Source: Lumbricus rubellus (taxonomy: Eukaryota > Annelida > Clitellata > Crassiclitellata > Lumbricidae). From it: DNA of 64,000 nt. The stretch's first letter is position 1. The number at the start of each line of letters is the position of its first letter. The DNA lies in NCBI GenBank assembly GCA_945859605.1, contig OX243816.1, positions 974,877 through 1,038,876 of the forward strand, given 5' to 3'. Of this stretch, positions 31,896 to 43,989 are shown one piece after another. Below the pieces are notes generated by a model. It searched no databases. It was not told the origin of the DNA and saw only the letters and a program-made list of their open reading frames with translations. A program made the translations under genes and the position numbers.

Positions 31896-32914
31896 ATAAG
31901 GAGGACGAGATTGATGGACCATAGGGCACTATGTTCGTGAATAATAATATTATTAATAATAATGACGATCCATGCCGTTACAAGAGCGCGTGAATAAGCC
32001 GGGGCCCCATATCCTGGATTCCTGGCTGTCGATTGGCGCCTTAGAAGCTCACCGTTTACTATTATACTGTTACTGTACGACAAGCCGGATAGTCACTATT
32101 TATTGCAACTTTGTTCCTCTCCCATGTGATCAAGAAGCAACTTTCTACTTATTTAACCAAAGTTTAACGTCGTCGTATGGCATCTAAGGCCGTTGACGAC
32201 AATTTACAGCTTATACAGGACAGTAATAGTGAATTTATGGCGTTCAAAATACACCATATAACGTTGTCATAACAATATCAATGTTCGTTGCCATAGCTAT
32301 AACATAATATTAGTTTTCAATGTCATTAGTGTTCATTGCTTGAGAGCAAAATGGTTAACAGTTAATAACATCATTAATTCAAGTTATGTTAAAACCTTTG
32401 CTTAGGAAATTCATTTATATACTGCAGTAATTGTCACATGCTTACATGCAAGAAATGTCACATAATTTTCTTGATTACCATTCTTAATACGAATTTGATT
32501 CAAAACTTCTACATTTCATTGAAAGAAATTCTTAAACAGGTTACTATTAGATATAGTTTTGCTGTAACAAAAGCAATGACGACAAAATATATTCCCACAC
32601 AATCATGTTACAATTGCATGACAATCAATAATAGCAAAACAACAACAGTACACACGCATGATCAGTTTTGAATACATTGTCACACAACTTAAATTTTTTA
32701 TATCATATTTGTTATACTAAACAACTATGTTTCAAAACTGTTAATATGTTACTCAATGTCTCTATAAATCTGTAGATCAACCAACGTACGAATCTTGTTC
32801 TATTTCTTAATTTAGCTCACACAATTTACGAGAAAATCAAACAACATCAAAAATAACAACAAACATTCAGAAATAAAGCTTCCCAGATTAAAATGGTGTT
32901 TGCACATTTCCGCA
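31896..32914. other. no gene seen
   Basis: About 1 kb of AT-rich, unique-looking sequence before the LINE insertion. Confidence 0.5.
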
Positions 32915-32923
32915 ACTTTCTAC

Positions 32924-35900
32924 TTATTATTCAACAGTTTAACGACATCTTATAGCTACAAAGGCTGTTGACGTCTTTAAAGTTACGGTATCAATATATT
33001 TCAGTTCACTGTTGTTTAAATGTTCCGCAGTTTCTGTCTTTATTGTCTATCTGTTTTCTTTTCATTGTTCTTTTCTGGAATTTGTATGATGATCTATGTC
33101 CATGGCGACAGTGTTCATAAGGTGGTTGCTGTAGATCCTCTTTGATGCATTGGTCATTATTTAGTGTCACTATTTACCATGCATGCATATATTTAACTAT
33201 ACATTCATTTCCTGATTTTTATTTTATTTATTTTTAATTAATACATATATAAGCAAATAGATTAGATATTAAACATTTATATGAAAATCAAATCATTCAG
33301 CCATCATCTATAAGCTTAACAATAATAGCAAAAATCATTTTATTCAATGCCTATTTAATCTATTACAGAATTAGTTAACACAGACACATACACACAAACA
33401 CATACACACACACAAACACACAACAAATACAACTAAAATTATAATTCATATGCAATACTTCTTACATAATTTTTCCATTAGTTATGGTCATAAGTATATT
33501 ATAAGCTTCAAGATAAATATCTTGATTAGAGAATATATTTTTAACAGTACATTCCACTTTTTTCTCTACACATTTTTTAAGCAGTAGGATTGAAATGTCA
33601 TTCTTTTTACAAGCAAACAGCACATGTTCGATTGTTTCAGGCACTTGGCATTTAGAACAAAGGTCTGTTTGGCTTTTACCTATCACTTTCAACCAGGAGT
33701 TAGTAAGGACATGCCCCATTCTAAGTCTGGTAATTTGAACTTCTCTTTTTCTTATGGAGTCCATAAATTTTATATCAGTTGATACCAAAGGTTGGATCGA
33801 TTTATAAAAACGCCCTTTTCGTTCATTGTCGTATTCAATTTGCCATAAATTAATAACATATTTTTTAATTAACGAATAGATTTCCTTTAATTCCAAATAA
33901 TTTGTTGAATTGACCTCCTCTAATTCTTGCCCTTTCTTTGCTAGGGTGTCTGCCATTTCATTTCCAGATAATCCAATATGACTAGGGATCCATGCTATGA
34001 TTATACTGCTGCTTTTAAGTTTATTAACATTATCTATAAATTCCAGAAATAAATTAGGCCGTGAACAAGACTTGTTTTCTTTTATAGATGTGGCCACACT
34101 TAATGAATCAGTATATATAATATACTTATTTGCATTTGCAGTTTCATTCACATTTTCATTTTGGATAATCCATTTTGTCGCTTCAATAATGGCCGTTAAT
34201 TCAGCAGAATAAATTGAGGAGTTATCTGCTATCCTATAAACGTTGTGAGAATTCATGGAGGGTACATAGAAAGCTGCAGAAACGATATTTTCAATTTTAG
34301 AGCCATCTGTATAGATTGATGTGCGATCAACATATTTATCAATTAATCTTAATGATAGTGATGACATAATGTTAGGAGAGTCCTTCTTTTTGTTTATATG
34401 TTTTTTCAAGGACAGATCGACTTTAGTGGTTCTGTTAAACCATGGAGCGGTTGACTGAAAAGTTGGCGATTTAAATGATTCGGATATAATTGAAAAGAAA
34501 TGTTCAGTTCTTTTAAAAATAGAATTTTGTTTCACAGAAGATGCACAATAGTAATTTGACCAGTGATCTCGCATAGTTTCTGCTGCTGGATGATCATTTG
34601 AACCTAATATTTTTGATCCAAACTTGATTGAGTTACTCAATCGACGTAGGTGGAGGGGCACCTCTCCACACTCATTCTGGAGGGCCATTACAGGGGTGCC
34701 TTTAGCTGTTCCACAAGCCAACCGCAAAGCCTCAGATTGTACATTTTGCAGCCTTTTCAATTGTGTATCACTAGCTGTAGCATATGCCACGTCTCCATAG
34801 TCAAGGACTGACCTCACAAGTGCTCTATAGATGGAGAGTAGTGCCCGCTTTGAGGCTCCCCATTTATACCCTGACACAGCCCTCATTACATTTATTCTCT
34901 TTTTACATTTGATTACAATGTAATCAATATGGGGCTTCCAGTTCAATTTAGAATCAAAAATGACTCCCAAGAACTTGGCAGTATTTTCAATTTTTATATC
35001 CTTATTATTAAGGGTAATGTGCAGCTTTTGTAATGTTTTTCTTTTGGTAAATAGTACACCCGTGGTTTTATTTACAGATATTTTGAAACCATTTTCATTG
35101 CAATAATCATCTATTTTAATTATGGCATTTTGGATTTTATTTTGAAGCAATTTCAAATCTCGATTTGCATAAAAAAATAGCACTATCATCTGCAAATAAA
35201 GACAGTCCTACATTTTCCAATCCAGGATCCAGATCATTGATCATTATTAAAAACAATAATGGTGAGATGACGGAACCCTGCGGCGTTCCATTTTCTTGTG
35301 AGAATATATCAGATAATTCTATTCCAACTTTGACTTGAAAAGTTCTGTTGGTTAAGAATTTAGAAATCCAATCAAAAGTATTTCCTGTTATTCCAATTTT
35401 TCGTAATTTTTCTAACAAAGTTGGAACGTGCAGCATATCATATGCTTTTTCAAAATCTATAAACACAGCCAAAACATTTTGTTTATTTTTAAGTTTTTTA
35501 TGGATATAATCTTGAAGCCTTAGAACTTGATCTATTGTGTTTTTATGCTTTCTAAAACCAGTTTGATACGGAGTGAGAAGTTTATTTGCTTCCAAAAACC
35601 ACTGTAACCGATTTGTTATCATTTTTTCCATTATTTTGCACAGAGTTGGTGTAAGTGAGATAGGTCTATAAGATTCAGGAGCTGTAGTATCTTTATTAGG
35701 TTTAAGAATAGGTAAAATTATTGCATGATTCCATTCCCTCGGGAGTATGCCTGTTGTCCAAACTTTATTGTAAAAGGTTAACAACACTTTTAGAACACTT
35801 TTATGGAGGTGCTTAATAAGATCATAAGGGATACGATCCTCCCCTGGAGATTTGTTATTTTTTGATGAGTCTATGGCATCTTGAAGTTCTCGAATAGTGA

Positions 35901-36167
35901 AGGCCATATTTAAATCCAATGCGCCATTACTACAATAATTTGGGAGAATTTCATTTTCATCGTTTTTGTTTCGTAAATAATATAAGAATTTGTCCGTATA
36001 ATTAGAGCTACTACTGGCACAGGAGTAATTTTTTCCTAAAACATTAGCTTTCTGCAAGTTTGATTCAGCTTTCGTGCCTTGATATTGTAGGGTAGGAATG
36101 GATATTGCAGATGTCACGCCTTCCATTCTCCTTGCCATATTCCATATAGATGATAATTTTGATTGGT
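32924..36167 (-). mobile_element. I-clade LINE, copy A (5'-truncated)
   Basis: Bounded by the 9-bp target duplication ACTTTCTAC (32915-32923 and 36168-36176). The 3' end on the minus strand is CTGTTGAATAATAA, a TAA-type tail as in I factors. The 3.24-kb body matches copy B (47758 onward) base for base wherever I compared them. I noticed only an AA/CC dinucleotide change (near 35097) and one extra A (near 35170). The 5' truncation falls within ORF2, about 120 residues before the first RT motifs. Confidence 0.93.
33462..36167 (-). pseudogene. I-clade LINE ORF2, frameshifted
   Basis: The coding part of copy A is split in two overlapping frames: 36167-35137 (RT up to LSLFADDSAIF) and 35195-33462 (thumb, RNase H and C-terminal zinc motif). 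The break is an extra A in an A run (CATAAAAAAATAGC on the plus strand near 35168-35175); copy B has one A fewer and stays open. Catalytic motifs FIDFEKAYD, GTPQGSVISP, FADD, YTDGSK, AELTAI, YTDSLS and PSHIGLSGNEMAD are all still present. The single homopolymer change could be a real mutation or a sequencing error. Confidence 0.9.
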
Positions 36168-36244
36168 ACTTTCTACGGTGTTTACAATAATTCATATACC
36201 AAAACTGATCCACTTCTAAAGGTGTTTTATTCTTTGCTCGTCAT

Positions 36245-36325
36245 CAGCAACTCTTGCTTTTGGATGCATCCAGATTTGACCAGGGCCTATGACAACAGGG
36301 GCCGTTGCCCTGGACAAAAATTAGT
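36245..36325. repeat. dispersed repeat TTGTCATAGGCCCTGGTCAA (reverse)
   Basis: Reverse-complement copy of the family at 12170-12235 and 41710-41765, including GGGCAACGGCCCCTG. Confidence 0.7.
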
Positions 36326-36820
36326 CTGGCATATTACAGCACTTTTAAAAAATTTGCTTTACCGCCTTCGCATTTATACATAGCGTATAATGTAAGATTA
36401 TTAAAGGTGTCTAAAAAGATCACTGTGACCAATAATTTCTCAAGTATACCAGTGAATTGAACAGAAGTTCATGTACCCAAAACATTAGCAGACCTTCCAC
36501 AAGCCATAATTATTTCTTCTTATGATTAGGACATGTCTGTTCAGAATAAAAGGTGATTCCATTGCATTCCATTGCATTCCATTCCATTCCTCTCATTTAG
36601 GCCTACTTTCTGTTTCGATCAATGCATCGTCATCATCATTGAATCCATGATTCGTCTACTTTTTCTCTTCTTCTTCTTCTTCTTCAACGCAGATGAACAG
36701 TGAACAGTGAACAGTGGCGCACCTATCGACGAGACATCTGTCGACGTAGTCGTCGTCGTCGAAACAACGGAAGTTGAGAAGAAGAAGAAGATCAGAGATC
36801 AATAGCGACATCTGTCCAAT
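36326..36820. other. no gene seen
   Basis: Contains an AAAGGTGTCTAAA word near 36404, a TAGGCCTA word at 36598-36605, a short CATTC repeat near 36560, and a short CTT run near 36665. Confidence 0.5.
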
Positions 36821-36824
36821 GGAG

Positions 36825-37210
36825 AGCGAGAGAGACAGACAGACATGAACACAGACAAAGAGGCAGACAAACACTGAGGCACACTCATAGGCAGGCATAA
36901 TGACACAAAAACGATTAATAGGTGGCCAGGCTTACGAACAATTGAAAGTAGGCTACATAGGCAGATTACTGGATGGAGGGGTGGGTGAGTAGGTACATGT
37001 AGGTAGAGGTAGGTGGGTAAGAAGGACAGATAGACAAACAGACAGACGGGCAGACGGACAGACGGACGGACGGACAGACAGACGGACAGACAGACAGATA
37101 GACTGACTGACCGACCGACTGACTGACTGCCTGACTACTATTCTATCTTACTGACTGACTTCCTGATTGACTAATTGATTGCTTGATTGATTGAATCATT
37201 CATTCATTCT
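36825..37210. repeat. (GACA)n/(GACG)n and (GACT)n microsatellites
   Basis: GACAGAC at 36830-36870, GACAGACGG at 37020-37100 and GACTGACT at 37100-37200. Low complexity. Confidence 0.9.
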
Positions 37211-37339
37211 GTGATTTCCCTGGCATGGAAGGATCACTTCTAATACCGCCGCACAAACATACATTATTTATTTTCATCGAAACCATTCCCATGCATCGTA
37301 ACACTTACGACCAATCTTCTATCCGTACTCTACACAACA

Positions 37340-37720
37340 GTATTTACACCATGATGTGGTGCAAAAGCCGCGCTTACGTCACTTCCGTTCGACACGCGTC
37401 GTCACAACCCACGCGCCACCTAGCGCTCGGGGTCCGGAATATTTCCACGGCCAACCAATTATCGGATAATAGAACCTTAAAGAGTGATTAGTCGCTCGAT
37501 GCGACGACGGTGGCGCACCAAGCGATCAGCATACAAAACAGCGGCGTAATGGCGCTTTAGGAAACGACCCGATAGTTACGGAAACATTTTATAAATTGTC
37601 ATCTGCGTTAACGGCGCACGTCATAATAGAACGAGGAGATAGGATGGCAGGATACCGCACCGGAGCAGAGGGCGCCAGGCGGTTAAAATATTTATGCGGC
37701 GTCGTCCGGTAAATATGTGC
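37340..37720. promoter_or_regulatory. CpG-rich block, function unknown
   Basis: A local CpG-rich stretch (CGCGCTTACGTCACTTCCG, CACGCGTCGTCAC, GGCGCACGTCATAATAG) embedded in AT-rich sequence, with TGACGT/ACGTCA-like words and an ACTTCCG Ets-like core. It resembles an unmethylated promoter island in composition, but no adjacent exon was found. Confidence 0.3.
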
Positions 37721-37899
37721 GTGATGGCATTTTATAGATGACGAGAAACTATAGGGATGGAATAATTTGATGATGACGTAAAAATGTCGTGTAATTTAAT
37801 ATTTTTCGTCTAAAGTGCAAATTTTATTATAATTTTGCATATTATTAAGAGTGATTCAGTTGCTTTGAAATACTGAGACTGATGTTGTACCATCCAAAC

Positions 37900-38090
37900 C
37901 ATGTGGGGCGCGGTGGTGTACACAGTATGGCACAGTATGTTCAATGCCTTATGTATGTGGGCCTATAGTAGTAGTAGTAGTTGGAGTTTAACATCCCTGT
38001 GTGGTAACAAAGACCATTAGCGACGTCCTCCTTCTTTATCCAGGCTTAGGACTGGCACTGGCAGAGTGCAACCAGTGGCGTAGTTACGTA
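37900..38090. repeat. SINE head fragment plus GGCTTAGGACTGGC repeat
   Basis: GGGCGCGGTGGTGTA at 37908-37922 resembles the head of the SINE at 410. From 37985 a well-preserved copy of the 5700-5815 family begins: CTGTGTGGTAACAAAGACCA, then TTTATCCAGGCTTAGGACTG, then CAACCAGTGGCGTAGTTA. Confidence 0.65.
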
Positions 38091-39300
38091 TGTAGGCCCT
38101 ATAAGGCCTATATGCCAATTCCTTTCTATTATACAATTTTTCTATAATAATTTCATATTTTCTAGTCTTCAAGATGGCAATTTCAGAAAACGCATTATAT
38201 TCACATTATAACTCTGAAGTAGTGTAAAACTAAAAGTTTGCCACAAAAATGGCGATAACTGGTGGTCATGAAATACTTTCCTTAGATAAGTTAGTAATGC
38301 CATTTATGGAGTCTAGCATTTAGGTCGTTTCTGCCAACGATGCTTTGTAATTAACGAGAATTATTTTATTTAGAGCCGCCTTCAATCTTTCTACAGACTT
38401 AGGAATTAAACTCCTAAATTCTTCAAGAGGTAAATCAAACATAATTTTATTATTCAGCTGTTTAACTTAGTTTATAGCATCAAAGTCTGTTGGCATCTTT
38501 AAGTTTGAGGCACAGTGATTATAGTCATCTACGAATCAAAAGTCGTTGTCAAAACTGATTATATAGCAGTATAAATTAAACTAAAAGAGGTGTCGAAGAT
38601 CAACGGTGATCATTCCAATCATAGCTGCGCCACAATTTGATAGACTTCTAGATTACTTTAGCATCGACGCTAAATATATTATAGGAGCCCTTGGACTACT
38701 GTAACACTGAGCATTGATCTCTGGACAACCTCTCTGACACGACGCAGCACTCGGGCATAAACAGATGTCTGATTTATGTAGATTTTTGTATAGCGCTTGT
38801 GCATTCACACGACAATGAGTTGCTTCGACATTTCGTCGTAGAGCATGAGTAGCCATATCGAAATGACTGGGCTCAATTACAATTTTATTAATTAGCGTGT
38901 AAGTCCCTGATGGATCATAATTATATAACTCGGGACAAAAAACCCCACAATTATAATGTGGGTCTTGGACTGAATGACTGCGTTTCCTAATGCTGAACAG
39001 GATCACTTCCATTAACCTGTATTATGACTTTGTCAATAATATTTCTTTTGATAATACTACTACTAATAATAAAAATAAAAATAATAATTGCAAAAATTAG
39101 CTGTATATATATGTATTATATATACGTATTTGTGTGCGTATGTGCAGCAGCGAGATTGGGCATGAAAATATAAATCAATTTTGTTATCTTCGACTCAAAT
39201 GAGACGGCAAGATTACCAGGAGCTTCAATCGGTCGCATTATGATGATAGTCGTTGTTATCGCCGTCGTTATTATCATCGCAGCTGGGTCGTTAATGGCTT
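38091..39300. other. no gene supported
   Basis: AT-rich. An open minus frame at 38653-39012 (119 codons, Cys-rich end) overlaps a GCGCTATACAAAAATC word like the SINE/LINE tails and lacks a recognisable domain. An AAAAGAGGTGTCGAA word occurs at 38583. Confidence 0.4.
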
Positions 39301-39309
39301 CTGGCTTTA

Positions 39310-40095
39310 ATGGTCGGCGTCGGACGAGGAGGGGAATTGGGGGAGGAGGTCAAGGGGAGAAGGAGGATGGAATGGAAGAGAGAGGATGAGGAGGAGGAAA
39401 AAGGAGAGGAAACAACGGAATAGGCAGATATAGTAAAGAAGGAGGAGGAAGAGGAAGAGGAATAGAAAAAGCAAAACGAGGGAGGGAGAGAGTGACAAAG
39501 AGAGGGGAAGAGAGAGAAAAAGATAGAGAGATGGAGAGGGGCGAGAGAGAGACAGAGACAGAGACAGAGACAAAGACAAAAGCAGAGACAGAGAGAGGAG
39601 CAGGTTTGTGTGGTATAGGCTTAGGAAGAGGATGGCAAGAGAAGGAGTGTGGATGACAGTGTATAGTTTGAAGAAGGAAGATGGTAAGATAGTTTGAAGA
39701 TGTTCAGACGGCGGAAGATGATGAGCAAGCGAAGTAAACAGAACGGAATGGTGAGGAAGCGTTAATAACGACGAGGATCGTAGCATAAATTTCTCCTCAA
39801 TTTCTCCTCTTTTTCTTCTCCTCTTCTTCCTCCTCGTCATCATCATTCTGGTTCTCATTCTTCCCCCTTCCTCCTTCTCTTCCCCTTCGGCTCTAACTTC
39901 TTCCTTACTTCCTCTCCCCTTCTCGCCCATCTCCTCCTCCTGCTTATCCTCCTCCTCCTCCTCCTCCTACTCTTCTATCTCATCCTCCTCCTCCACCTCC
40001 TCCTCCCCCTCTTCCTTCTCTTCCCATACCCTTTGATCATCCTCTCCAGCCTCTCTTCCCTTCTCCTCCCATTGTTGATCTTCTCTTTCATCCGA
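39310..40095. repeat. purine tract followed by pyrimidine tract
   Basis: GAGGAGGA/GAGAGACAG-rich from 39325 to 39615, then CTCCTCC/TTCTCC-rich from 39785 to 40085 on the same strand. The two halves are complementary in composition. Confidence 0.85.
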
Positions 40096-40123
40096 TGACG
40101 TCGTAGGCGTGCTCCTGCATGAT

Positions 40124-40224
<101 letters not shown>

Positions 40225-40384
40225 GACCGATGTATCGATAAACATTGTATCATCATCATCATCATCCGGGTATTTCGAGCGCAAGTCTCGCGAGATCTGC
40301 GTCTCGTTCCGTCGTGATTTGTAGCAAAAGCGTCTTATTCACAGGCGAACATATTAGGCGTATATTATCTCACCGTGCATAGCA

Positions 40385-40465
40385 AACAGACAAACAGACG
40401 GATGCACGGAAGGATGGACGGATGGACGGATGGAAATACGGAGTGACAGATGTTATGGAAAATAC

Positions 40466-40516
<51 letters not shown>

Positions 40517-40620
40517 TACCGACAGACAGACAGACAGGCAGGCAGGCAGGCAGACAGGCAGACAAAAAGACAGAGGGGAAGACAGACAGGCGGATGTAGG
40601 GATAGATAGCTAGACATAGG
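40385..40620. repeat. (GACA)n/(GGCA)n microsatellite
   Basis: GACAGACA from 40470 with GGCAGGCAGGCA at 40535-40558. Low complexity. Confidence 0.95.
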
Positions 40621-40819
40621 CAGAAACACCGACGACAGTTAAATGACAGCTTATGACAACACAGACCGTTGAAGTTGACAGAAATTTGTTTTTCATAATA
40701 ATTATTGAAGCTCTTTCTTATTGATTGCATCAAGCAATTTCCGCAATGTGACGAAACACCTTAAAAGAGGTGTCTAAATCATCCGTCAATCGCAACAGTA
40801 GTTCGCACGCTACTCGTCC

Positions 40820-41065
40820 TCCATTACAATGATTCGTCCTCCCATCACTTCATCGCTGAAATTCGCAAACCGCTCCATAGCCATTGCCGTTCCATCTCTT
40901 TGGAACAAACTTCCGCCAGCACTACCACACGCTTCAGACCTATCATACGAACTCACCATAACTCCACCTCTCGCTATCTCTCCACAGGTTTTTCACTCAA
41001 AACTGAAAATATTGCTCTTTCACAAAATAAATCCTATCCTGATTCTTCCTTGTTAGAGAAGATGT
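40820..41065 (+). pseudogene. CR1/L2-type LINE, C-terminal ORF2 remnant
   Basis: One plus frame reads NRSIAIAVPSLWNKLPPALP and then FHSKLKILLF, the PSLWN...LP...F.S.LK..LF signature at the end of CR1/L2 ORF2. Only about 75 codons are open and the upstream RT is missing. A 5'-truncated or decayed copy. Confidence 0.75.
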
Positions 41066-41705
41066 ATAAATCTTTAAATACTACACAATTATAGGTCTAA
41101 CAATTATGCTCTGTTTCTTTTGACAAAGTGATTTAAAAACGAGAGCTACATATGCATTGTACAGTTATTAGTAATTCAGTCAATGTTGATAAGAGGTTAA
41201 AATATAGATAGAATTTTGTATGATAATCGACAGCCTTTGTTGCAACTTCTACTACCGCAATATCTTTGACCGTTCCGCATAATATTATCGCACTGACTCT
41301 CAGTGACCCCTTGTGTCTCAGAGGCGCAATAGAATGCTTTACATTGCAATAGAAGAAGATAATTTTATTTTATTATTGACTGTAAAAGAGAACGATTAGT
41401 ATGCAATGGATTTCTTCTAAGAAAAGGACATCTTGAAAAGTCAATGCCACCAAAGTGTAGTGTTGTATGGACGCGTAATTTGATTCAGTTGATGTTTCCA
41501 TGACCTTTTTTTGACAGCAGATGCTTGCACACCTGTTTTATGTATTCACATTAAGCTACATAAAGTAACATGCCATAATCGTCGTTAATTCATTCGGATA
41601 GGTTTCTCATAGATTTACTGACAACGTCTTTCGATAAGTAGGTAAGCATTCACTGTAATCTGCTATTATCAAAAAGTGCTGTAATAACAATTATGTCAAA
41701 CAAAT
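41066..41705. other. no gene seen
   Basis: AT-rich; around 41300-41350 a CTCAGAGGCGCAATAG tail-like word. Otherwise nothing recognised. Confidence 0.5.
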
Positions 41706-41707
41706 TT

Positions 41708-41770
41708 CTGTCGAGGGCAACGGCCTCTGTTGTCATAGGCCTTCGTCAAATCTGAATCGTCCTCATTAAT
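41708..41770. repeat. dispersed repeat TTGTCATAGGCCTTCGTCAA
   Basis: Best-preserved copy of the 12170-12235 family, including the upstream GAGGGCAACGGCCTCTG block. Confidence 0.7.
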
Positions 41771-41945
41771 TTTAATCTGCAGTTGTGGACATCATACTGA
41801 GTGACAAGCTGCATTATAGATAAGCATGTACAATTGTACATTGAAATACAATAATAATCACATCATTCAATGTATACTAATACGAAACGTTCTTCTCATT
41901 CGATCAACATTCTTTCGTAATGGAGCAGCACGTGATCCCGATTGA

Positions 41946-42520
41946 GTGCAATCGAAAAAAAAGAACACTGCCCTGTTTGCCCCTGAACATGTAAGTTGCT
42001 CAAAAGACGAAGTATCCTCAGGACATATCCCATCCGACAAAGTTTGCTTATTACAGCCTACAGCCTTCTTCAAACATAATGTATCAGGAAATCGCCGCTC
42101 CTTATTCACCCTCTTAGCCCTCTTTGATGCCAGTGCGGCGTTTGACACTGTGGACGATGATATTTTACTAGACCGGCTGCATATATATTATTTATACTTG
42201 GATCTCTCTGGCTTCGATCCTTTCTTAGTGAACGTTCCTTTCATGTGACCCACGGGCCCTCTGGTTTCCACTGGGTCCCCGCTCCTGGTGGTCTTCCCCA
42301 GGTCTCCGTCTTAGGTCTTAGGCCCACTTCTCTTCACAAAAATCACAATCTACACCTCTGAACTTTCCACTCTCTCCTCGCCTCTAACGTCACGCTGGTC
42401 CAGCTGTACGGTAGCCTACATGTAGGAGACGCTCAAGCCTAACCCTAACCCTAGCACTGTATGTCGCGCTTCTGACTCCGTTGCATGCGATTGTCCGAGC
42501 GACGAGCTCAACCATGAAGG
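41946..42520 (+). pseudogene. CR1/L2-type LINE reverse transcriptase relic, first half
   Basis: The frame at about 42090-42180 reads TLLALFDASAAFDTVDDDIL, the first RT catalytic motif of the same family as the LINE at 3935-5320. Downstream, in shifted frames, come VPQVSVLGPLLF-like and LYGSLHVGDAQA-like remnants of the GVPQGSVLGP and YADD motifs. Several frameshifts show it is old. The second half continues at 43769 after intervening repeats. Confidence 0.72.
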
Positions 42521-42769
42521 CATCGGATGATTGACATCATTGACTCCGCCTCAACCTGCTTCAAACTCAGTTCAGTTGACTTGGCTCCCACCACCAGCAG
42601 AAGGATGGTAAAGATCGTTGCGGCAAACATCGCCGACAATTTTCCTGATTCTTTAACTTCTGCACCAAAGTCCGTGACTTCGGTGTTATACTCTGGACCA
42701 GGGACTCAATAATTTTGCTCTTATTTTCTATTGTTTTGTATGCAGCTCAACACGTATAGCGCCGGTGTT

Positions 42770-42851
42770 GAAACGCACTAAACCACTCTGTTTAGACGGT
42801 TCACTAGACGGAGAGAGACGGGAGAAGAAACGCACTAAACCACTCTGTTTA
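42770..42851. repeat. 25-bp direct duplication flanking a 32-bp cassette
   Basis: Identical 25-mers at 42770-42794 and 42827-42851 (beginning GAAACGCACTAAACC) enclose 42795-42826 (beginning GACGGTTCACTAGACGG). The same cassette, with a few flanking bases, recurs exactly at 53719-53750 in an unrelated GACA array. Confidence 0.9.
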
Positions 42852-43371
42852 TTATATTTAGGACTATTAGAGAATGCAATACAAATCAGTTGCATGCAAT
42901 ATTATATGCAAATCACTAAAAAAACACTGTTGAAATGTTCCATCAGCGGTAACATCATATAACATACACTGTAGCTGCAGCAGAATCTCCTCACTCACCG
43001 GTCGAGTCATATCTCCTCTTTGCAGAGACCACAATTTCTATAGGTGTCATGGGCCACACTAATAATTCTCTGTCACTAGACAATATTGTCAATTAGAGTA
43101 TTTGCTTCCTGACCCGCAGTCCTTCAACAGACATCTGCACACCTTTTTTTCTTAGAAATCAAATCTACTTATAATAATTATTATCATCTGGTAAAAGACG
43201 ATGTTTAATATTCTGACTATATACTGTTCCGTTGACAACGACCATGTCGAAATGACGAATCAAAATAATTATCACCCAGGTCACAACAAGACCGTGAATG
43301 AAATATTATTAGTCTAAGTCAATGGATGCGTTATCGGCATGCGATTCCAATGCGTTCGTCTTCGTATGAAA
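42852..43371. other. no gene seen
   Basis: AT-rich spacer separating the two halves of the LINE relic. Confidence 0.45.
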
Positions 43372-43502
43372 TCGATGAGAAAAACGCACCCTGGTCACGT
43401 GTCAACGTATTTCAAGATGAAACGCACTGTGTAGTCTGCTCACATTTCTTTAGACAAAAAATTATTTGCATTGATACAAATATCCACATCATAAAATACG
43501 AG
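43372..43502. repeat. dispersed repeat with GATGAGAAAAACGCACCCTG
   Basis: GATGAGAAAAACGCACCCTG, then GTCACGTGTC, GAAACGCACTG, TTTAGACAAAAAATTA and ATCCACATCATAA in this order. The same blocks are at 59226-59345 and, as the 3' half, at 53520-53636. All copies run into or near GACA arrays except the last. Confidence 0.7.
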
Positions 43503-43509
43503 CAGTAAG

Positions 43510-43659
43510 AGAGAGACATACCGACGGACAGACGGAAGGACAGACAGTCGTAGAGACGGATAGACACACGGGCAGACGGACAGAGAGGCATGCGAGCAGT
43601 CACATAGACCGGCAGACGGATATAGAGGCAGGATGACGGAATACGGCGGCGTCTTTGCC

Positions 43660-43714
<55 letters not shown>

Positions 43715-43720
43715 TACAGA
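43510..43720. repeat. (GACA)n/(GACG)n microsatellite
   Basis: Degenerate GACGGA from 43515 and pure GACA at 43660-43715. Confidence 0.95.
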
Positions 43721-43989
43721 CATAAGGATTGACGTATAGACCCACTTCCTACGCTCTTCCTACTTCCAGCTAAGACGTCACTGAGATATTCGAAAATCTG
43801 TTACTTCTTCGATCTTTACCTCTTTTGTTCACGTCTCCTTATGTTGTCGCTTTGACTATAATTGTGTTTCTACCCTTGCTGCATGGCTATGCTTGCCTCC
43901 CTATGGTTCGGCTGTCTCCTCTGCAATCTGTACTCAATGCTGCTGCTATAGGCTCATTGCCCGTCTTCCTCGGTTCTCCCACATATCTA

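Noticed and set aside
33997..34212. Plus-strand frames within the LINE copies (also 48835-49050)
   Set aside because: Antisense shadows of the RNase H region of ORF2.
38653..39012. 119-codon minus frame with a Cys-rich C-terminus
   Set aside because: Overlaps a GCGCTATACAAAA tail-like repeat word, and no family or splice structure was recognised.
42440..42456. Telomere-like CCTAACCCTAACCCTA
   Set aside because: Less than three units inside a decayed LINE; too short to mean an interstitial telomere.
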